NCBI GenBank assembly: GCA_003988795.1
Contig: QYAK01000042.1
Span: 1-64,000 of the forward strand
Direction: 5' to 3'
Origin: Proliferodiscus dingleyae
Lineage: Eukaryota > Ascomycota > Leotiomycetes > Helotiales > Lachnaceae
Length of the DNA stretch: 64,000 bases
The stretch's first letter is position 1; each line of letters begins with the position of its first letter. The notes under the pieces were generated by a model, which was given only the letters and a program-made list of their open reading frames with translations, had not been told where the DNA came from and searched no databases. This document shows positions 1 to 13,182 of the stretch, piece after piece. Position numbers and translations under genes: made by a program.

Positions 1-863
1 GGGGGGGGGGGGGGGAGAAGCTCCACTGTTTTATTATACTCAGGACATAGCAAGTGCGAGTACGCTCAGAGTAGAGGGTGCCCAACTCAGAACCTCATGC
101 ACCGCATCCGCTGTAGCTTGGCCACGTCCAAAGGTGGGCAGCCTATCAAGGCACAAGGCCAATCAAGGGTACGCAAACGATACAGGTGAAGCAAAAAGCT
201 TATATTGATTAAGTGAAGGAATACTACAATTACTTTGAGGAATTTAACATGATTGAGGTTTAGAGAAGTCTGAAAATTTGGGGGAAGAGCGCCTCAAATC
301 AGTGTTAATTACCATCTTCTGCTCAGTTCAGTCCCTGGAAGAACAGCCTAACTTACTGCCCTGGACCATGCTATGCCGGACCCGAAATTATGGACGTTTC
401 AAATATCGATCCGGGTTCGAGGCCACAGCTTTACCAGAATAGATTGAGACCAACTTGCAATGTCGATCTACAAACCAGATCTTTATGTTGTAGCTGCTAG
501 GTCGTACTATTCGAAAGCAGCATTCACACGCCAAGGCTCCAGCTGCTGTCAATAATATAACTCCTGATTGTCAGGCGTTGGTTCTTGTTGATTTTAATAA
601 TACAAAGGGTATACAATTCCGTCTAGCCATTATGCCAGCCAGTCCACTAGTGCCGCACCAAGTGTAAGGAGAAGCTGTATCGAAACTCTCCATCTTATCG
701 TATCACACCGAACTCCACATTACCAGTCCCTCAAAAGTTTGTACAGACATGTGCTGGAAAAATGAGTGGTGTAGAACTCAAACAGTGGAAAATTTCGGGT
801 GTTATCAAATGTAATTCATTATTTCATCAAGATATTTGATACTTTTCTATGCGAGATGAATCC
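1..863. other. Gene-free stretch starting with a poly-G run
   Basis: No supported gene. The first 15 bases are a pure G run, which is unusual in this genome and may be an assembly edge or gap-filling artefact. The remainder is AT-rich and forms the 3' flank of the minus-strand regulator that ends at 864. Confidence 0.5.
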
Positions 864-3775
864 TCAAGGTGACTTTGATCGAGATTTCGAGTGAGCGGGA
901 GGTCCTTCCAGTTTGGGGAGACGCTCAACCGGGAGAAGGAGCCAAGCGCAGAGGGAAAGGTGAAAGCATTCGGAATTATCAGGTCGGAAGGTGCTGATGA
1001 TATCCATGTTGAAGGCGTCGTCTACTTGCTGCTCCGACAAGCTGACTTTCGTATAGAAGTTTTTGAACTCTGCAGCACGTTGTGCAGCGAGAACTCCCCC
1101 TTCGTTTGCCTTTGTCTGTGCGGGCACATCTCGGACACGAAGGAGATTATTGAGTAGCTCCGCGATAGCGCGTCGCTTTTCAACAAAGTCTGCAGGGGTT
1201 TTATCAAACAGCGGCCATTCCGACGCATCTTTTCGCTGCCACTTGCAGAACTCCCAGGTAGCTTTCTCCAAGACGTCCAAAATGATAAGGCCAATGATAA
1301 AGAGATCGAAGCGCTGTCGGCTATAAGTCCTCAGCAGCATACGATCTAGATTGGCAACGACACTCTCAACCAGGACGCCAGAATTCTTTTCAGCGCCAGC
1401 CTTCAACTGCTTCTCAATGAGCTCATAGGATTCAGTGCCTGGAGATATGGGCTTGCCAGTGCCAGGGGCGGCGTCCATTGATCGCTCAGTCATGTACCAG
1501 GTCAAGTTCTCACTTAGAAGAATCCGTACCATTGCATACATCTCCAAGGCTGAGCTTGAAATGTTCGTTGGATGAAGTTGAGGGTGCTGAACATAAGCGC
1601 CAGCATGGGTCTGCGCCTCGGCCAACACTTCGCGGATGAAGGGACTTCGCTCGACATTAATAATGTCAACATTGAGTCGTCTCATATAGTCCATCATCTT
1701 AGTTGGGATATCCTGTGCCTCGTGCTCAAGGAGCTTCACTTCACTGGAAAGAGGATCGCTGATAGTTGTAGTACGGTGTATAGCCTCAATATTGACATCG
1801 GGGGCAACAAATTCAGAAGCGTCATAGGGAAGAGTCACCCCACCAGTGTCTGTATGTCCAGAAGATCTAGAATTCACGGCAGGTGCCAACCCTTCGCTCT
1901 CAATGCTCCTAACAAGCACTTCAATGCCATCGCCGTCGTACGAACCAACAGCTAGTCCAGGAGCTATGGGTACCGTGGACGCAGCAGATTCGGACTGCAG
2001 AGGCATGCTATAACGAGCATTGAAAGACATGAAAACACCAGATTGCGGGAATTGAGTCACATCAATGACCATCCCTGACGAGGCTATTGGTGAGCTCTCT
2101 TTGAGCGGAGCGATGGCTTTAGCATACGCGAGAATACTGTAGATGCCGCATTTGAAATGGAAGAAGGCCGTATCAATGCGTTCACGAGTGCATTTGAATG
2201 TCCAGACACGAGGATCAGAAATGTTCATGCAAGCCTCACAAGTCTCGCCTGGAGTGCAAGGTTTCTTCAGCATGCGACAACGGACACAGGCGCCAAGGGT
2301 CCTCATCTGGCGAACCTCCTCTTTACGCTTGTCTCCGAATTTACCGCGCTGACGTTGGCTCTTACCACGCTTACCATCGCCGGTCTCTGCGCTGAAATTG
2401 GTGGCTGTGGATGATCCATTTGGAGCAGTGTAGTCTAGTGGATACAGGCTGTGATCATATATAGGAGGTTCGGGCATTTCGTTCATAAAGTCCTCCGGCG
2501 CCGGGTCGCCGTCAAACTGATCACCGTTAGGATAATAAGCTGGCGTAGTCCACACAGGATGGTCGATATGTCCAGGCTGAGAATGGAAGCCAGGAGACAC
2601 GAGCTGTTGAGCCATTTGATTCTGTAGTGAAGGATCGATCATTTGATCCTGTCCATTAGAAAACTTGCCGTCAATTGTTTCAGTTTCGGTGGAGGCGGCA
2701 TTGGTGGTGGAAGAGTTGCCATCAGGATAATGATTGAAGTGTGCCGATGAAGACACTGGCGAGAATCCACTCTCATTGCCGTGAGGGGTATTGGTATTGG
2801 ACGAAGGAGCGATGGCAGATGGAAGTTGCGCACCAGCTTCTGAGTGAAAGAATTAGATACGTACGAAGAGAAGGGAAGTAAAATTCTGGAACTGGAAGAG
2901 ACAAATATTTACCATTCTCATTAGCTCTATGAGATCTAGACGGGGCACTATTCAGAGGGCTGCTGCGGATATGACTTCGACCGCGAGATTGAGATTGACC
3001 CCGGACGCCTTTACTTCTCATTACTACACGTCCTTCTCCAGATGGTGGCGGATTGTCCAACGAGAACGATTCCGCGACATTCAGACGCGTCGCCGAGGCT
3101 TTTGACTTCAATCGCTTTGAAGTCGAAGGCTCTGACTCGTCACCGTGTTCAACAGCTTCGCGTCTATCAAGTGCAGTGTTCGCGAGAATCTTGAGGCGTT
3201 CATCATTGCTAATGCTAACAATTTGGTCAACAGTAAGCAGAGCAGCATCTTCTTCTTCTATATGATTGATATCGCTGGCCGCTTCTAGTCGATCAAAATC
3301 CGAGACACCCGGACAGTCCTTCAGAATATGTTTCCGCAATGCATCGGTGCGGCCTTTGGGGAAGTTGGCACCGCAGTGCTTGCATGATTGTTCGTATCGA
3401 TTAGATGAATCTTGAATTTTTCGCCCACGGTTAAAATGCTTGCTGATAATTGCTATAGAGACAAGATATGATCAGCAAGCGAAACCAATCGCGAAATCAA
3501 GGGCTAGACAAAATAGCTCATAGAGCAAATCAAGCCAGATAGTCAATAGTTAAGTGGCTTCTGCCGACGATAATCAAGCAGTTTTCTGGGAAACAGTCAA
3601 GTACAATTGGGAACAGCCAATAATTCTCGTGAATACATACGCATTTCTCCTGAAGTGTGACCAATAGCTACGTGGAGAGCGCGCAGATGCGATGGTAGCG
3701 GCAGAGTTGAGCAGACGACAGAGGCAAACAAGTTTGAAGAAAGAGAATGTACTCACGATTTGGTCGACGGCCCAT
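864..3775 (-). CDS. BED-like finger + Zn2Cys6 transcription factor
   Basis: Probable nuclear DNA-binding regulator of about 844 aa in three exons: 3775-3757, 3452-2913 and 2839-864. The 19-nt first exon joins the second in phase and gives an N-terminus starting MGRRPNP. A zinc finger follows, with C30, C33, H48 and C53 (C-x2-C-x14-H-x4-C, BED-like). A second, binuclear cluster has C371, C374, C381, C387, C390 and C403 (C-x2-C-x6-C-x5-C-x2-C-x12-C) with the usual basic RMLKK segment. The region between is low-complexity and rich in Ser, Asn and Pro. The C-terminal 440 residues have no domain I can name. An open frame starting at 2756 looks like a whole protein, but it begins at GTG and lacks the first finger, so the spliced model is preferred. 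Target genes cannot be inferred from the neighbours. Confidence 0.85.
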
Positions 3776-6163
3776 GATTATGTTTCACAATCCATGTGCG
3801 CGCAGCGGTCAGCAGAATCTAGGAAGCCAAGGTGAATTGCAAAGGCGGGGAGCCGTCGAATGAATGAGGTCGGCGTTGCAATGCAAGACGAAGTCGGTGA
3901 GAGAGGGCAGCGCAGCATCGGTATGGGAATGAGGCTATTCTCACGACATTGTGAAGAGAGTGAATGTGAAATATTTGTGGAGCATATGTGAATGTGCTGC
4001 TTGTATAGACTGTGTGTATTTCGAGGGGTCGATGGCGGGGAAGATGGAGCTCTCGAATGTTTCGTCCTCTTTCGTCCACCGGTGAGGTTTTTTGCCAAAT
4101 AGCGCTAGTCCAATATAGATTAGCGTAAATAGCTATCCCGAGACTTAGCAGAGCCGCAAGATACATAGTAGACACCTTGCTCAGATAACGTGGAAAATGC
4201 ATGTCACGGTGCAATTCTGACCGCTCATCCAGATTCGCCGATCAAGATAAACTTATCTAAGCAAGATTGTTGGCCTTCTTACAGTCACTCGAACGGCAAA
4301 CTTTGCCAGAACCTAAAACTTCGACGTTCGCAGCTCACAGACCCATTTGGGAGAGAGGCTACAAGACGAACGAGCGCCCCTAATGAAGTCATTTGGTTAT
4401 GCTAAGCACATAAAAGACTCTCAGATCTTCATGCGAATAAGTGTCGAAGGTAGCAGAAGCTTCTCTGGTCTGGTCTACCTGCTCTAGATTGGCAGCGCCT
4501 CACAGGACTCCGGCTCGTTATCAAAGCACGTACCGCGTTACCTGTCTTGATCATACGACAAGACACCGGACAACTTCTGCCGGCCTGCTTCAAGACGCTG
4601 AGGACACCTACAGAAACGGTCGAGCCGGTCAGTTGATGATTAGGCGCTTCGACGTGAGTTTGAGGCGTTCGAATAAATCGCCGCGTGGCATCCTTGCAAC
4701 ACATCCACAACCGCGAGAACCGTGGATGTGGGATTCCTAGGCAATGGCTACCAGTCTAGAACTACAGAATTACAGTGTTGCTGGTATGTACTCGGTCGGT
4801 GCTGCCGTACAGTGACCCCTTCATCCGTCTCAGCATTACACCACACCCAGAAATAGCCAACGGAGCCCAGCTTATTGGCGACCTTTATTCAGTGAGCAAG
4901 CCAACCGTCACTTGCCAAGTGGGAATACGCCAGACCGCCGGTCCCTTGACAACGGTCGCGGCCGAAGGTGCGCCCTCTATCGCATGTTCGCGCCGCAATG
5001 CCGATGTCAGTCCTTAACCATCCTTAACTCGGCGTCTTCACAGACAAGGATCACGTGAGCACAGCACGGCTCGGTTTCGCAAACTGGCTTAGTTCTTCTC
5101 CAGTTTACGACCCCCGCATTAACGGCGCGCTCTCTCTCCCCACACTCTAGCAGTCTGGCACTCTAGCTGATATGTCGCTCAATATAGTCAATGCTCCGTT
5201 TAATTCGCCGGATTAACTATTTCCAGTTGCATATGTGGGAGATGTTGCAGATGTCATCTGAGATGCCTGCAAGATCCTAGAATCCATGCGTCTAACTATC
5301 CAGATACGGGTTCGTGAATGGGACGGAATCGGGAACGCTTCATCATCCCTGTTCGATATCCGAGCTGCAAGACAGACCGCAGATTCCCTCTCATCCCATG
5401 TCTCACGCCTCATTGGCAGTATCAGGGCTCCCACCTGTGACCTAGCCTATTTCTCATGGCTTGGTCAGCCAAACCCGGTAATTGAGCATACTCCACCAAG
5501 CATCAGTGGGCACAGATAGATATGCATGAATAGATACCCCCGATCGTGGTTCTAGGTTACTAAAAGTGTCAGCCAACAAAGGCCAACCCATTTGTTTGAA
5601 AGTGATCTGCTAGAGCATCATCTTGAAATCATCTATTGGTTTTCTAAGGATTGATCTAATGGTCAGTCTCTTGTCCAGCCAACCATTCCAGCCCGATCGA
5701 GACATACGATGAACATCACGGGCAACATACTTCATTGAGATGTGGAGCAGGGAAATAACGCCCCATTTATGGTTTGCAGGGTCAGGTTGCAGTTCTGGGA
5801 CTAAGAAGACCCCGCTTGATCCCTGCATATGGCCTTCAGGATTTCTCATGCCTATTTGTTGGCAATCCTGATACACTTCGTCTAAGTGATAGACAGTTAG
5901 TCACTATCTATATAGCTCTAAGACTTCTGCTTCCTCATGCTGTGGTGTCCCTCGAGTGTCCACATTCCTCTAGTCCACACATCTTCTTGTAAGCTTAGAA
6001 CAACGACTCGCAAGTGGCTTGTTTTAGAGGGCCGTGATTCCGAGGGTCGGGGTCCAAACCTTGGCGCTTTCATAGTCTTTATTATAAAATCTTCTTCCGC
6101 TGTAGAAAAGCAGAATTATCTCAACTTTTCGGATTCTGACGCTACTTTATCTACTCAGCAATA
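3776..6163. other. 2.4-kb spacer between divergent genes
   Basis: Lies between the divergent regulator and sugar transporter, so it should hold both promoters. Open frames of 99 codons (4441-4740, plus) and 131 codons (3819-4214, minus) overlap antisense frames and show no domain, good start or intron structure. I see no RNA gene or transposon here. Confidence 0.5.
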
Positions 6164-8349
6164 ATGGTGGGCATTCATATTGACACGGGCAGGAACCTAC
6201 AGAATGCCATTGGTGTGGCTCAAGCAGAAGCTCCTGAGTTCGAGAAGGTGGTATGGTATAGAGATTCGGGACTACGAAAACTCTACTTCTGGGCTGCAAT
6301 CCTTTGCGTTGCTTCTGCGACCACGGGTTACGATGGGTACGCCATACCACATAGAGCTATCGTATTGAATGGTCCAAATGCTGACGACTGAAATAGAATG
6401 ATGCTTAATACATCACAGAATCTAGACAGATGGCAGGACTTTTTCAACACTCCGACTGGAAGTAAGCTTGGCTTAATGAATGCTATATACCAGATCGGAA
6501 GTTTGGCAAGCTTTCCAATTGTGTACGAACTTCCTATTGATGCTTTAATACCTCAAACACAATGGCTAACTGTACAGACCATACATGGCAGATTGGTGGG
6601 GCCGAAGAGTTCCCATTGCTGTAGGCTGTGCTCTCATGATTCTGGGAGGTTTTGTTGGAGCCTTTTGCAATGGTTATGGGAGTATGTTCAAATCCCTTGA
6701 TCCAACTACTCGATATGTTTGAACTAATGACATCCTTCAGTGTACGTCGGCGGTAGATTCGTTCTTGGTTTTGGTAACAGTATGGCACAACTCTCTTCTC
6801 CGGTATTGCTCACTGAGCTCTGCCATCCTCAGCACCGAGCCAAGGTCACTGCAGTATACAACTGCTTGTGGAACCTAGGCGCACTATGTAAGGATAATAC
6901 CTCCTAGTACGATCAAGATCTCCTATTGACCTCTTGCCAGTCGTTGCGTGGCTTGCTTGGGCGACAATGACAATTCAAAATGACTGGTCGTGGAGGACTT
7001 TAACTCTTCTTCAAGTCCTCCCTGCTGTTATCCAAATCACCTTCATTTACTGTAAGCAATTCATCCACTTTCTCTTCTCCACGTCTGGCTTTGCACGTAG
7101 CTTGCACTCACACAATGACCTCCATTGCAACTATAGGTCTGATAATCTGTGTTGGAAACTAATCTCGTTCTCAGGGGTTCCGGAGTCTCCTCGTTGGCAA
7201 ATCGCAAATGACCGTGCTGAAGAAGCATTGAATACCCTTGCCCACTATCATGCAAATGGGGATATTCAAAACGCCACCGTGCAATTCGAATTCCGAGAAA
7301 TCAAAGAAACTCTCCGCCTTGAGTTCGAATACAAGCGTACAAGCAGCTACTTGGACTTCCTGCGCACTAAAGGCAACCGCTACAGATTGGCTATACTTCT
7401 TTCCCTCGGTATTATCTCGCAATACAGTGGTAATGCCCTGTTCAGCAATTACATGAATCTTATCTATAATAGTATGGGGATCACCAATCAGAGTCAGAAG
7501 ATCCCGGTGAGTTTGAATGAGAAGTGAATTGCAGAATGCACAACTAATTATAATGCTCTCTAGCTTAATGGAGGCCAAACACTCCTTGCCCTCGTTGTTA
7601 GCGTCGGTTGCGCGTTCCTTGTCGACCGTGTTGGTCGCCGCCCGCTCTTCCTTGCCTCCACAGTTGGTAAGTTTCTTCCCTTCTATCGTTTTACTTGCAC
7701 AAGCTAAACAACGTCAAGGCATGGTACTCATGTTCCTCGCTTGGACTATCACTGCCTCGCGCTACGAAGCCAGCAATGGCACAAATATGGCAGCCGGTTC
7801 GCCACAAGTTGTCTTTGTTTGGCTCTTTGGTGTATTCTATTCCTTGGCTTGGTCGGGTCTGCTTGTTGCGTATGCGCTAGAGATTTTACCATACAAGCTG
7901 AGAGCAAAGGGACTTATGATCATGAATCTCAGTGTACAAGCTGTGTTGGTACTTGGAAAGTCAGTAATCTCTGTCTCTTCTAGAAACCCCAGGATGTTGT
8001 CGCTTATTTGATATAGTTACACAAACCCTATCGCCTGGAAGAACCTTCCGCATCATTATGATTTGTCCTTGATTTACACGGTACGTAGGCCAATTTGACT
8101 GCTACAAACTGGACTCTACAACTGACGACTCTATTCTAGGTCTGGATATTCGTCGAGCTCCTCTTTGTGTATTTCTTTTACGTCGAAACCAAGGGCCCCA
8201 CACTTGAAGAATTAGCCAAGATTTTCGACGGCGAGGACGCGCAAGTGGCACATCTAGATCTGCATCAAGTCGAGAAGGAGCTGCATGGCGTTGACGGCGC
8301 GGGAGAAAATGAGAAGAGGATTGTGCAAACCAATGAGAAAGCCGCCTGA
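6164..8349 (+). CDS. MFS sugar transporter (hexose/lactose-permease type)
   Basis: Plasma-membrane sugar:H+ symporter of the major facilitator superfamily, about 536 aa and about 12 membrane helices. There are ten exons, near 6164-6336, 6397-6522, 6578-6681, 6741-6887, 6941-7051, 7175-7506, 7564-7666, 7719-7959, 8017-8080 and 8140-8349; all joins keep phase. Family motifs appear in order: GYDG at the end of helix 1, DWWGRR after helix 2, GRFVLGFG in helix 4, PESPRW after helix 6, VDRVGRRPLFL between helices 8 and 9, and VETKGPTLEEL after helix 12. The GYDG start and overall pattern fit the fungal lactose-permease-like branch better than yeast HXT proteins. The substrate cannot be read from sequence. 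The tail after residue 490 is charged and cytosolic. No sugar-metabolism genes lie next to it; GAL7 is 11 kb away. Confidence 0.93.
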
Positions 8350-10238
8350 TTTCCGTGGGTGCTCACAGAATAAAGATTTGGAGAGGGTCAGAAGTGTGTG
8401 AGTTTTGGCTGACTTGCTTCATCTGATACAAGATCTCAGAACGATTACTGTACCATCTATTCTCCTAATGTTACATAATAGATTATGACTCGTTCGAATG
8501 GGTCTATGTTTCCCGTTGCCTCGACCCATCTAGGATTCGATTCTATGTACGATGTTATGTGCTCATGCACTTCGTCTAAGTGCTTGGGGTGACAACGCGT
8601 CAAGATTCCCAGCCCCACGGTGCACTACCTTCCTATTCAAGGCAACAAACTGTCCGGGCTAGGCGACGACCTAGCTGCAAGTAGGGGCCGTCTTAACATG
8701 GAAAACTTTCCGTACTGCTCTAGATAAGTAAGATGCCCGATATCTCTGTTGTAAGAAAAATCTTCGTGACTATGTCCGAAACATAACAACTTATTCGTGG
8801 CTAATCTCTGTTTGCTCAAAATTATATCTTTTGGGATCTTATCAAAATAGCTTTGTAAAAATTCACTATCCAAGCATGAATCATATGTCAGCTTGGTAAT
8901 GTTCAATGGGTAATATTACCTCTTCCTCCACAGTCATTCTGACTTCATCGGTCAAACTTCTCTTTATTACTTTCTCCATCAACGCTAAGTGCATAGCAAT
9001 CCTTTCATCACCTGTTGACTTTCTTTATAGGCAGCGCGATGCAATCGCCTTCATTCTTCCGTGGCCCTCGAACATGAGAACAGAATCGGAATATCACAAT
9101 ACTGTTGACCGTTTGGGCGTTCGTGGACTCATACTAGTAATCTCACACACAACTAAAATTGAGCTTGACAGCGAGAATCTTGTCTTAATAACCCAAAAAT
9201 ACGCACGAGATTTTCGTTGCAGAAAGTACCTCTTGAGCAATGATACGCCAGTTTATTATGTATTCATCTGCTGGAATTCGAAGATCGTGAACTCACCCAG
9301 ACTTATGCCATACCCTCCTTAGCCTAAATCATGAAGATATTTATGATCAAAGTTGGACTGAGGGGCATTGCAAGAACTATGATCTTTGTAATCCTCTCGA
9401 AGACGTGTCTTCAACCCATATGGCTATTGTGTCCGAGAATGAAAGCGGAGTTCTAGAGGTTAGACCGACCAGACAAGAAACTTAGAGATGAAGAAGGGTT
9501 TACAAGAATTTGTAAGGACCCGTGGGCTGGGTCTCGGTACCTATCAATAGGTCCTGGGTCCTGAATGCGGACCTATGAGGTCTCATTGTGCGCTCTACTA
9601 GAGAGCATTTCAGTTTAGCAATCGGTTCTGCTTTTCCTTAAAAAAAAGACCTGATGAAGGATTTAACATTGCTTGGCAACGTTCTTCCTGCTTCAATTTT
9701 AGACGAGAGTGAACCTTGGTCTCGAGACGAATTGAGAGGAAATAGAAAGTAGCAGAGGAGATAGATGATTATTGTACAGCTAGTCTCTATGGTCGAAACA
9801 AAATCCAAATAAAAATTTCTCATAGTATGGACCACACCACCACTTTTGATGCTGTCTTAGCTCTAGTGAATCACTTGTTCTATCGCCATTGTCCTGTTGA
9901 ATAGCTAACAGAAAACCACTGCACTTTTTGACGAGGCAAAGAGGTTTACGACATAATTTCAATTGCTTTCGTCGAAATAAGAGTTGATATCAAATCATTA
10001 TATATCTGATGCTGAAAGGATAGGAAATAATTATTGAAGAGTGATACCATTGGTAGATCCACAACGTCAGGCAGAGTAGGCGTAACTCAACCGCAGCCCA
10101 GCCTAACCGACGAATCAGGGGTGGGGTGGCTAGGCGCCCGAGATGGGGCTGTGTACTTAACATATTGATAGAGACTGGGGAAACGATAGAGCAAAGCACC
10201 AATCCTTAGACTCATCCTCGCAACTGTGTCGAGTACAG
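8350..10238. other. 1.9-kb AT-rich gene-free stretch
   Basis: No supported gene. The longest open frame (138 codons, 8906-9322, plus) has atypical composition, no recognizable domain and no nearby splice signals. The last 200 bp before 10239 are the likely promoter of the G-alpha-like gene. Confidence 0.45.
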
Positions 10239-12468
10239 ATGGATCCTGTCTCAGCGATCGGTCTTGTTGGGTCACTTGTTGGAATTAGTGATGTGACCGC
10301 GAAGGGTCTACGCCGCTTGGTCAATCTCCAAACCCGATATAGGAACGCCAGCCTCACCATTAGCTTGCTCATAGGACAGCTTACTACCCTCAGAGCTGCT
10401 GTCCACCAGATTACGGAATGGGTCACTTCGAGTCTCTTAGATGATCCTAGGCACGAGCAGCTTGTTGAGAATCTTAGCATCGCTTTGGAGAGCTGCAGGA
10501 TATTAATCACTGTTTTGGATGAGCGCACCTCTCGACTAGAGCGAGATGGCAATGAGAGTTTGAATATCAAAGCCAAAGTTGAATTCCTGTGGGAGGAGTC
10601 TGAACTCAATGAATTCAGAAATCACCTGAACAACCAAGTTAATGCCCTCAATCTCCTCCTCACGGCGCTAAACAGGTATGTCATCATGGATCAATCTCAA
10701 CTGATTCGTGCTGATACAAACAGTCGGACTACGTTTGAGTGCAATGCACTACTACAGAATGATGAGAGTCGTCAGATTATCAAACGGGTCGCAGACAATA
10801 AAGAGTCTCTTCTTTCAATGAGAGATTCGGCATCTGAACATACAAGAAGTAGACTAACCGATGAATCTCGTGCTTTCGATACGGAGTTTGATCTCGACGA
10901 TGAAGTCGTCACCACCAGCGTATACAGAGCTGCTTTGAAATCTAATTTGCGGAATGCAGCTCGCAAAGAGAAGGATTCCAACAATGCCAGCAGAGTTCAA
11001 GAGGCATCCAATTCCGCTCCCAAAGTAGAGGAAATCTCTAAGCCCATTCTGAATGAAGAGAGATTGGATCCTAGTTCTCCTCACACGATCTTTTCTGATC
11101 TGGAAACGACACCAAACCTTGAAACAGAGTTTTCAAAATTTCGGAAGTGGTTCTCTACTAATGGAGCTATTTTCCAGACAACAGAAGTTGACCGAAGTAG
11201 TATACTCAGCGGCAGCGATGTTATTTCGTTGTTCTCCCACGAGTCGACAGCAGAAAGTGAGGAGCAGAGACTCAACCCAACGTCTGACTCAACATCGAAG
11301 CCCCTGCAAACGTCTCAAAATGACAGGAAGAAGAAGGTGCATTTCGAGGGGAGGCCTAGAAGCGTGCTTCGAGTTCGAAACATGTTTAAGAGTCAAAGTC
11401 CAGAGTCCCCGTCAGAATCGCTGATTGAAGATAGGACCTGTCTATCGGATAAGGACAAAGTATTCAACCTCTTGCTACTAGGAAGTAGCAATAGCGGTAA
11501 ATCAACGCTTTTCAAATCTATTCACGCGATTTGTCAAGGCGGCTGGACAATGGAAGAACGCCTGCTATATCAAGATGCTATCTTCACAAATGTAGTACAA
11601 AATATGAAGGACATTCTGCGCGCCATGGAAGAGCGCGAAATCCTTTTTGAGTATGCCATCCACTTACCTTATGTAAAGACGATAATGTCACAACCATCAG
11701 CTATGGGTGGTGGAGCTTTCCCCAAAGATGTATGTGATGCAATTGAGATATTATGGACGGATGCTGGAGTCAGGGAAGCTTTTGAGAGGTCGAGCGAGTA
11801 TGTATTGGAGGACGCTACTGGGTAGTAAGTACAGCACATACTATTGAACGGCGTGAAGGTCTGCACTGACTATATCGAAAAGTTTTTTCGATTCGGTAAG
11901 ACGCATTAGCGAGTCAGGATATATACCAACAGATGAGGACATCATCATGGTTCGTATCAGAAGCACAGGCCTCTATCGCACTATAATTGAACATCAGGGC
12001 ATCACATTTAAGATGACTGATACTGGCGGCGAGCGAAGCGAACGCAAGAAATGGATACACGCATTCAAAGATGTCAATGCACTCGTATTTCTGGTGGACA
12101 TTTCTGCATATGCTCTCCCATTGTGGGAAGATCAACACGGAAACCGCTTGTCAGAAGACTTGATGCTGTTTGAATCCATCGGCAATTCGCGCTGGTTTAC
12201 CAACTCTCAAATTCTTCTCTTGTTTACAAAAGAAGACCTTTTGGATAGAAGAGTCAAAAAAGATACCTTTTCGATGCCAGATTTCACGGGAAAAGGAGAC
12301 TCAGTTACAGATGTCAAAGATTACATCCAACATAAATTCTTATCGCTCAATAGGAATGCTGAGAAGACAATTACTGTCTTGATCACAAGTTTTGTTGAAG
12401 GATACGATACCTCAGCGAAGACTATACTGGATATCGTCACTGGCCTCGTTGGGTCTGGTTCATCATGA
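10239..12468 (+). CDS. G-alpha-like GTPase with fungal STAND-type N-terminus
   Basis: Two exons (10239-11824 and 11883-12468) encode about 723 aa. Residues 1-150 start MDPVSAIGLVGSLVGI and form an alpha-helical domain like the N-terminal domains of fungal STAND/HeLo-like proteins, which often act in self/non-self recognition. A polar linker of about 250 residues follows. From about 408 the protein is G-alpha-like. The P-loop is GSSNSGKST (415-423), and a helical insert follows. Switch I is RIRSTG with the catalytic Arg at 553, and switch II is DTGGERSERKKW. The catalytic Gln of DVGGQ is Glu579, the NKxD motif reads TKED, and the TCAT motif reads TSFV. GTP hydrolysis and guanine recognition may therefore be weak or changed. 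The N-terminus has no myristoylation signal. Partner proteins are unknown. Confidence 0.85.
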
Positions 12469-12612
12469 GATGCATAGTGGGTAAACCTCAGGAACTCAAG
12501 CACATAGAAACACAGAAAGTGAAATATCGCTTGAGTTCCTACAATTTGAGATATTTATACATTGATATAAGAGATATGGAGGCCTTCACCTCGCTCTCAC
12601 ACAATCTATACC

Positions 12613-13182
12613 TTACATAGCTCCATACGCGATAGCAGCGGCAGCACCAAAGATTAAAACAGGGGCTTGCGTGGCCAGCGGGGCAAAATTGGTCGATTTA
12701 GATGTGAGAGACAGAGGTGAGGAACTCGCAAGTTTCGCACTCGCACTTGACGTGGTAGGAGACGCTGATTCGGCTAGTACGAAAGAAAAATCAGTCTACC
12801 ACACATGACTGGAAGTAAAAAAACACCTACTTCTATCATACATAATGATATTCCCATCGTAAGGTATGCTTGAGACGGAATCACCAATGCAAGTCAGTCC
12901 AGGCGCCACTTCAGTAGTGATAATCCTGCGGTTCAGCATAGCTCGAGGTGTAATAATCGAAGTGGGGCCACTTGTTGTCGTTGCAAATTCTGATGATAGT
13001 ACGGATGCCTGGGACGCCATAGATTGCTCAATAGAGGAGAAGATGGGACCGCTAAATTGACCACTTTGACAGCAGTAGTTGTTGATGATATCGCCGCTGC
13101 AGCCACTAGTATTGAAGCTATTTTGTGCCATCACATAGGATGCAGGGACCAGAGATAATGGAATGAGAGCAGAGAATCTCAT
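12613..13182 (-). CDS. Small secreted, probably GPI-anchored protein
   Basis: Two exons (13182-12831 and 12773-12613, intron 57 nt) encode about 170 aa. The first 19-20 residues are a clear signal peptide (MRFSALIPLSLVPASYVMA). The mature part contains four cysteines, including a CC pair, all before residue 105. A Ser/Thr/Ala-rich stalk follows, and the protein ends in a hydrophobic tail (VLIFGAAAAIAYGAM) with no charged residues after it, the pattern of a GPI attachment signal. It is convergent with the G-alpha-like gene, 144 bp apart. No enzyme motif is visible. Such proteins are cell-wall components or effector candidates in filamentous fungi, but function here is unknown. Confidence 0.75.

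Noticed and set aside
3819..4214. 131-codon minus-strand frame upstream of the regulator
   Set aside because: Composition like translated promoter DNA; no homologous motif seen.
4441..4740. Overlapping 93- and 99-codon frames on opposite strands
   Set aside because: Both are open only because the segment is GC-richer; neither has a domain or a good start.
8906..9322. 138-codon plus-strand frame
   Set aside because: No domain, no splice context, AT-rich chance frame in a gene-poor region.
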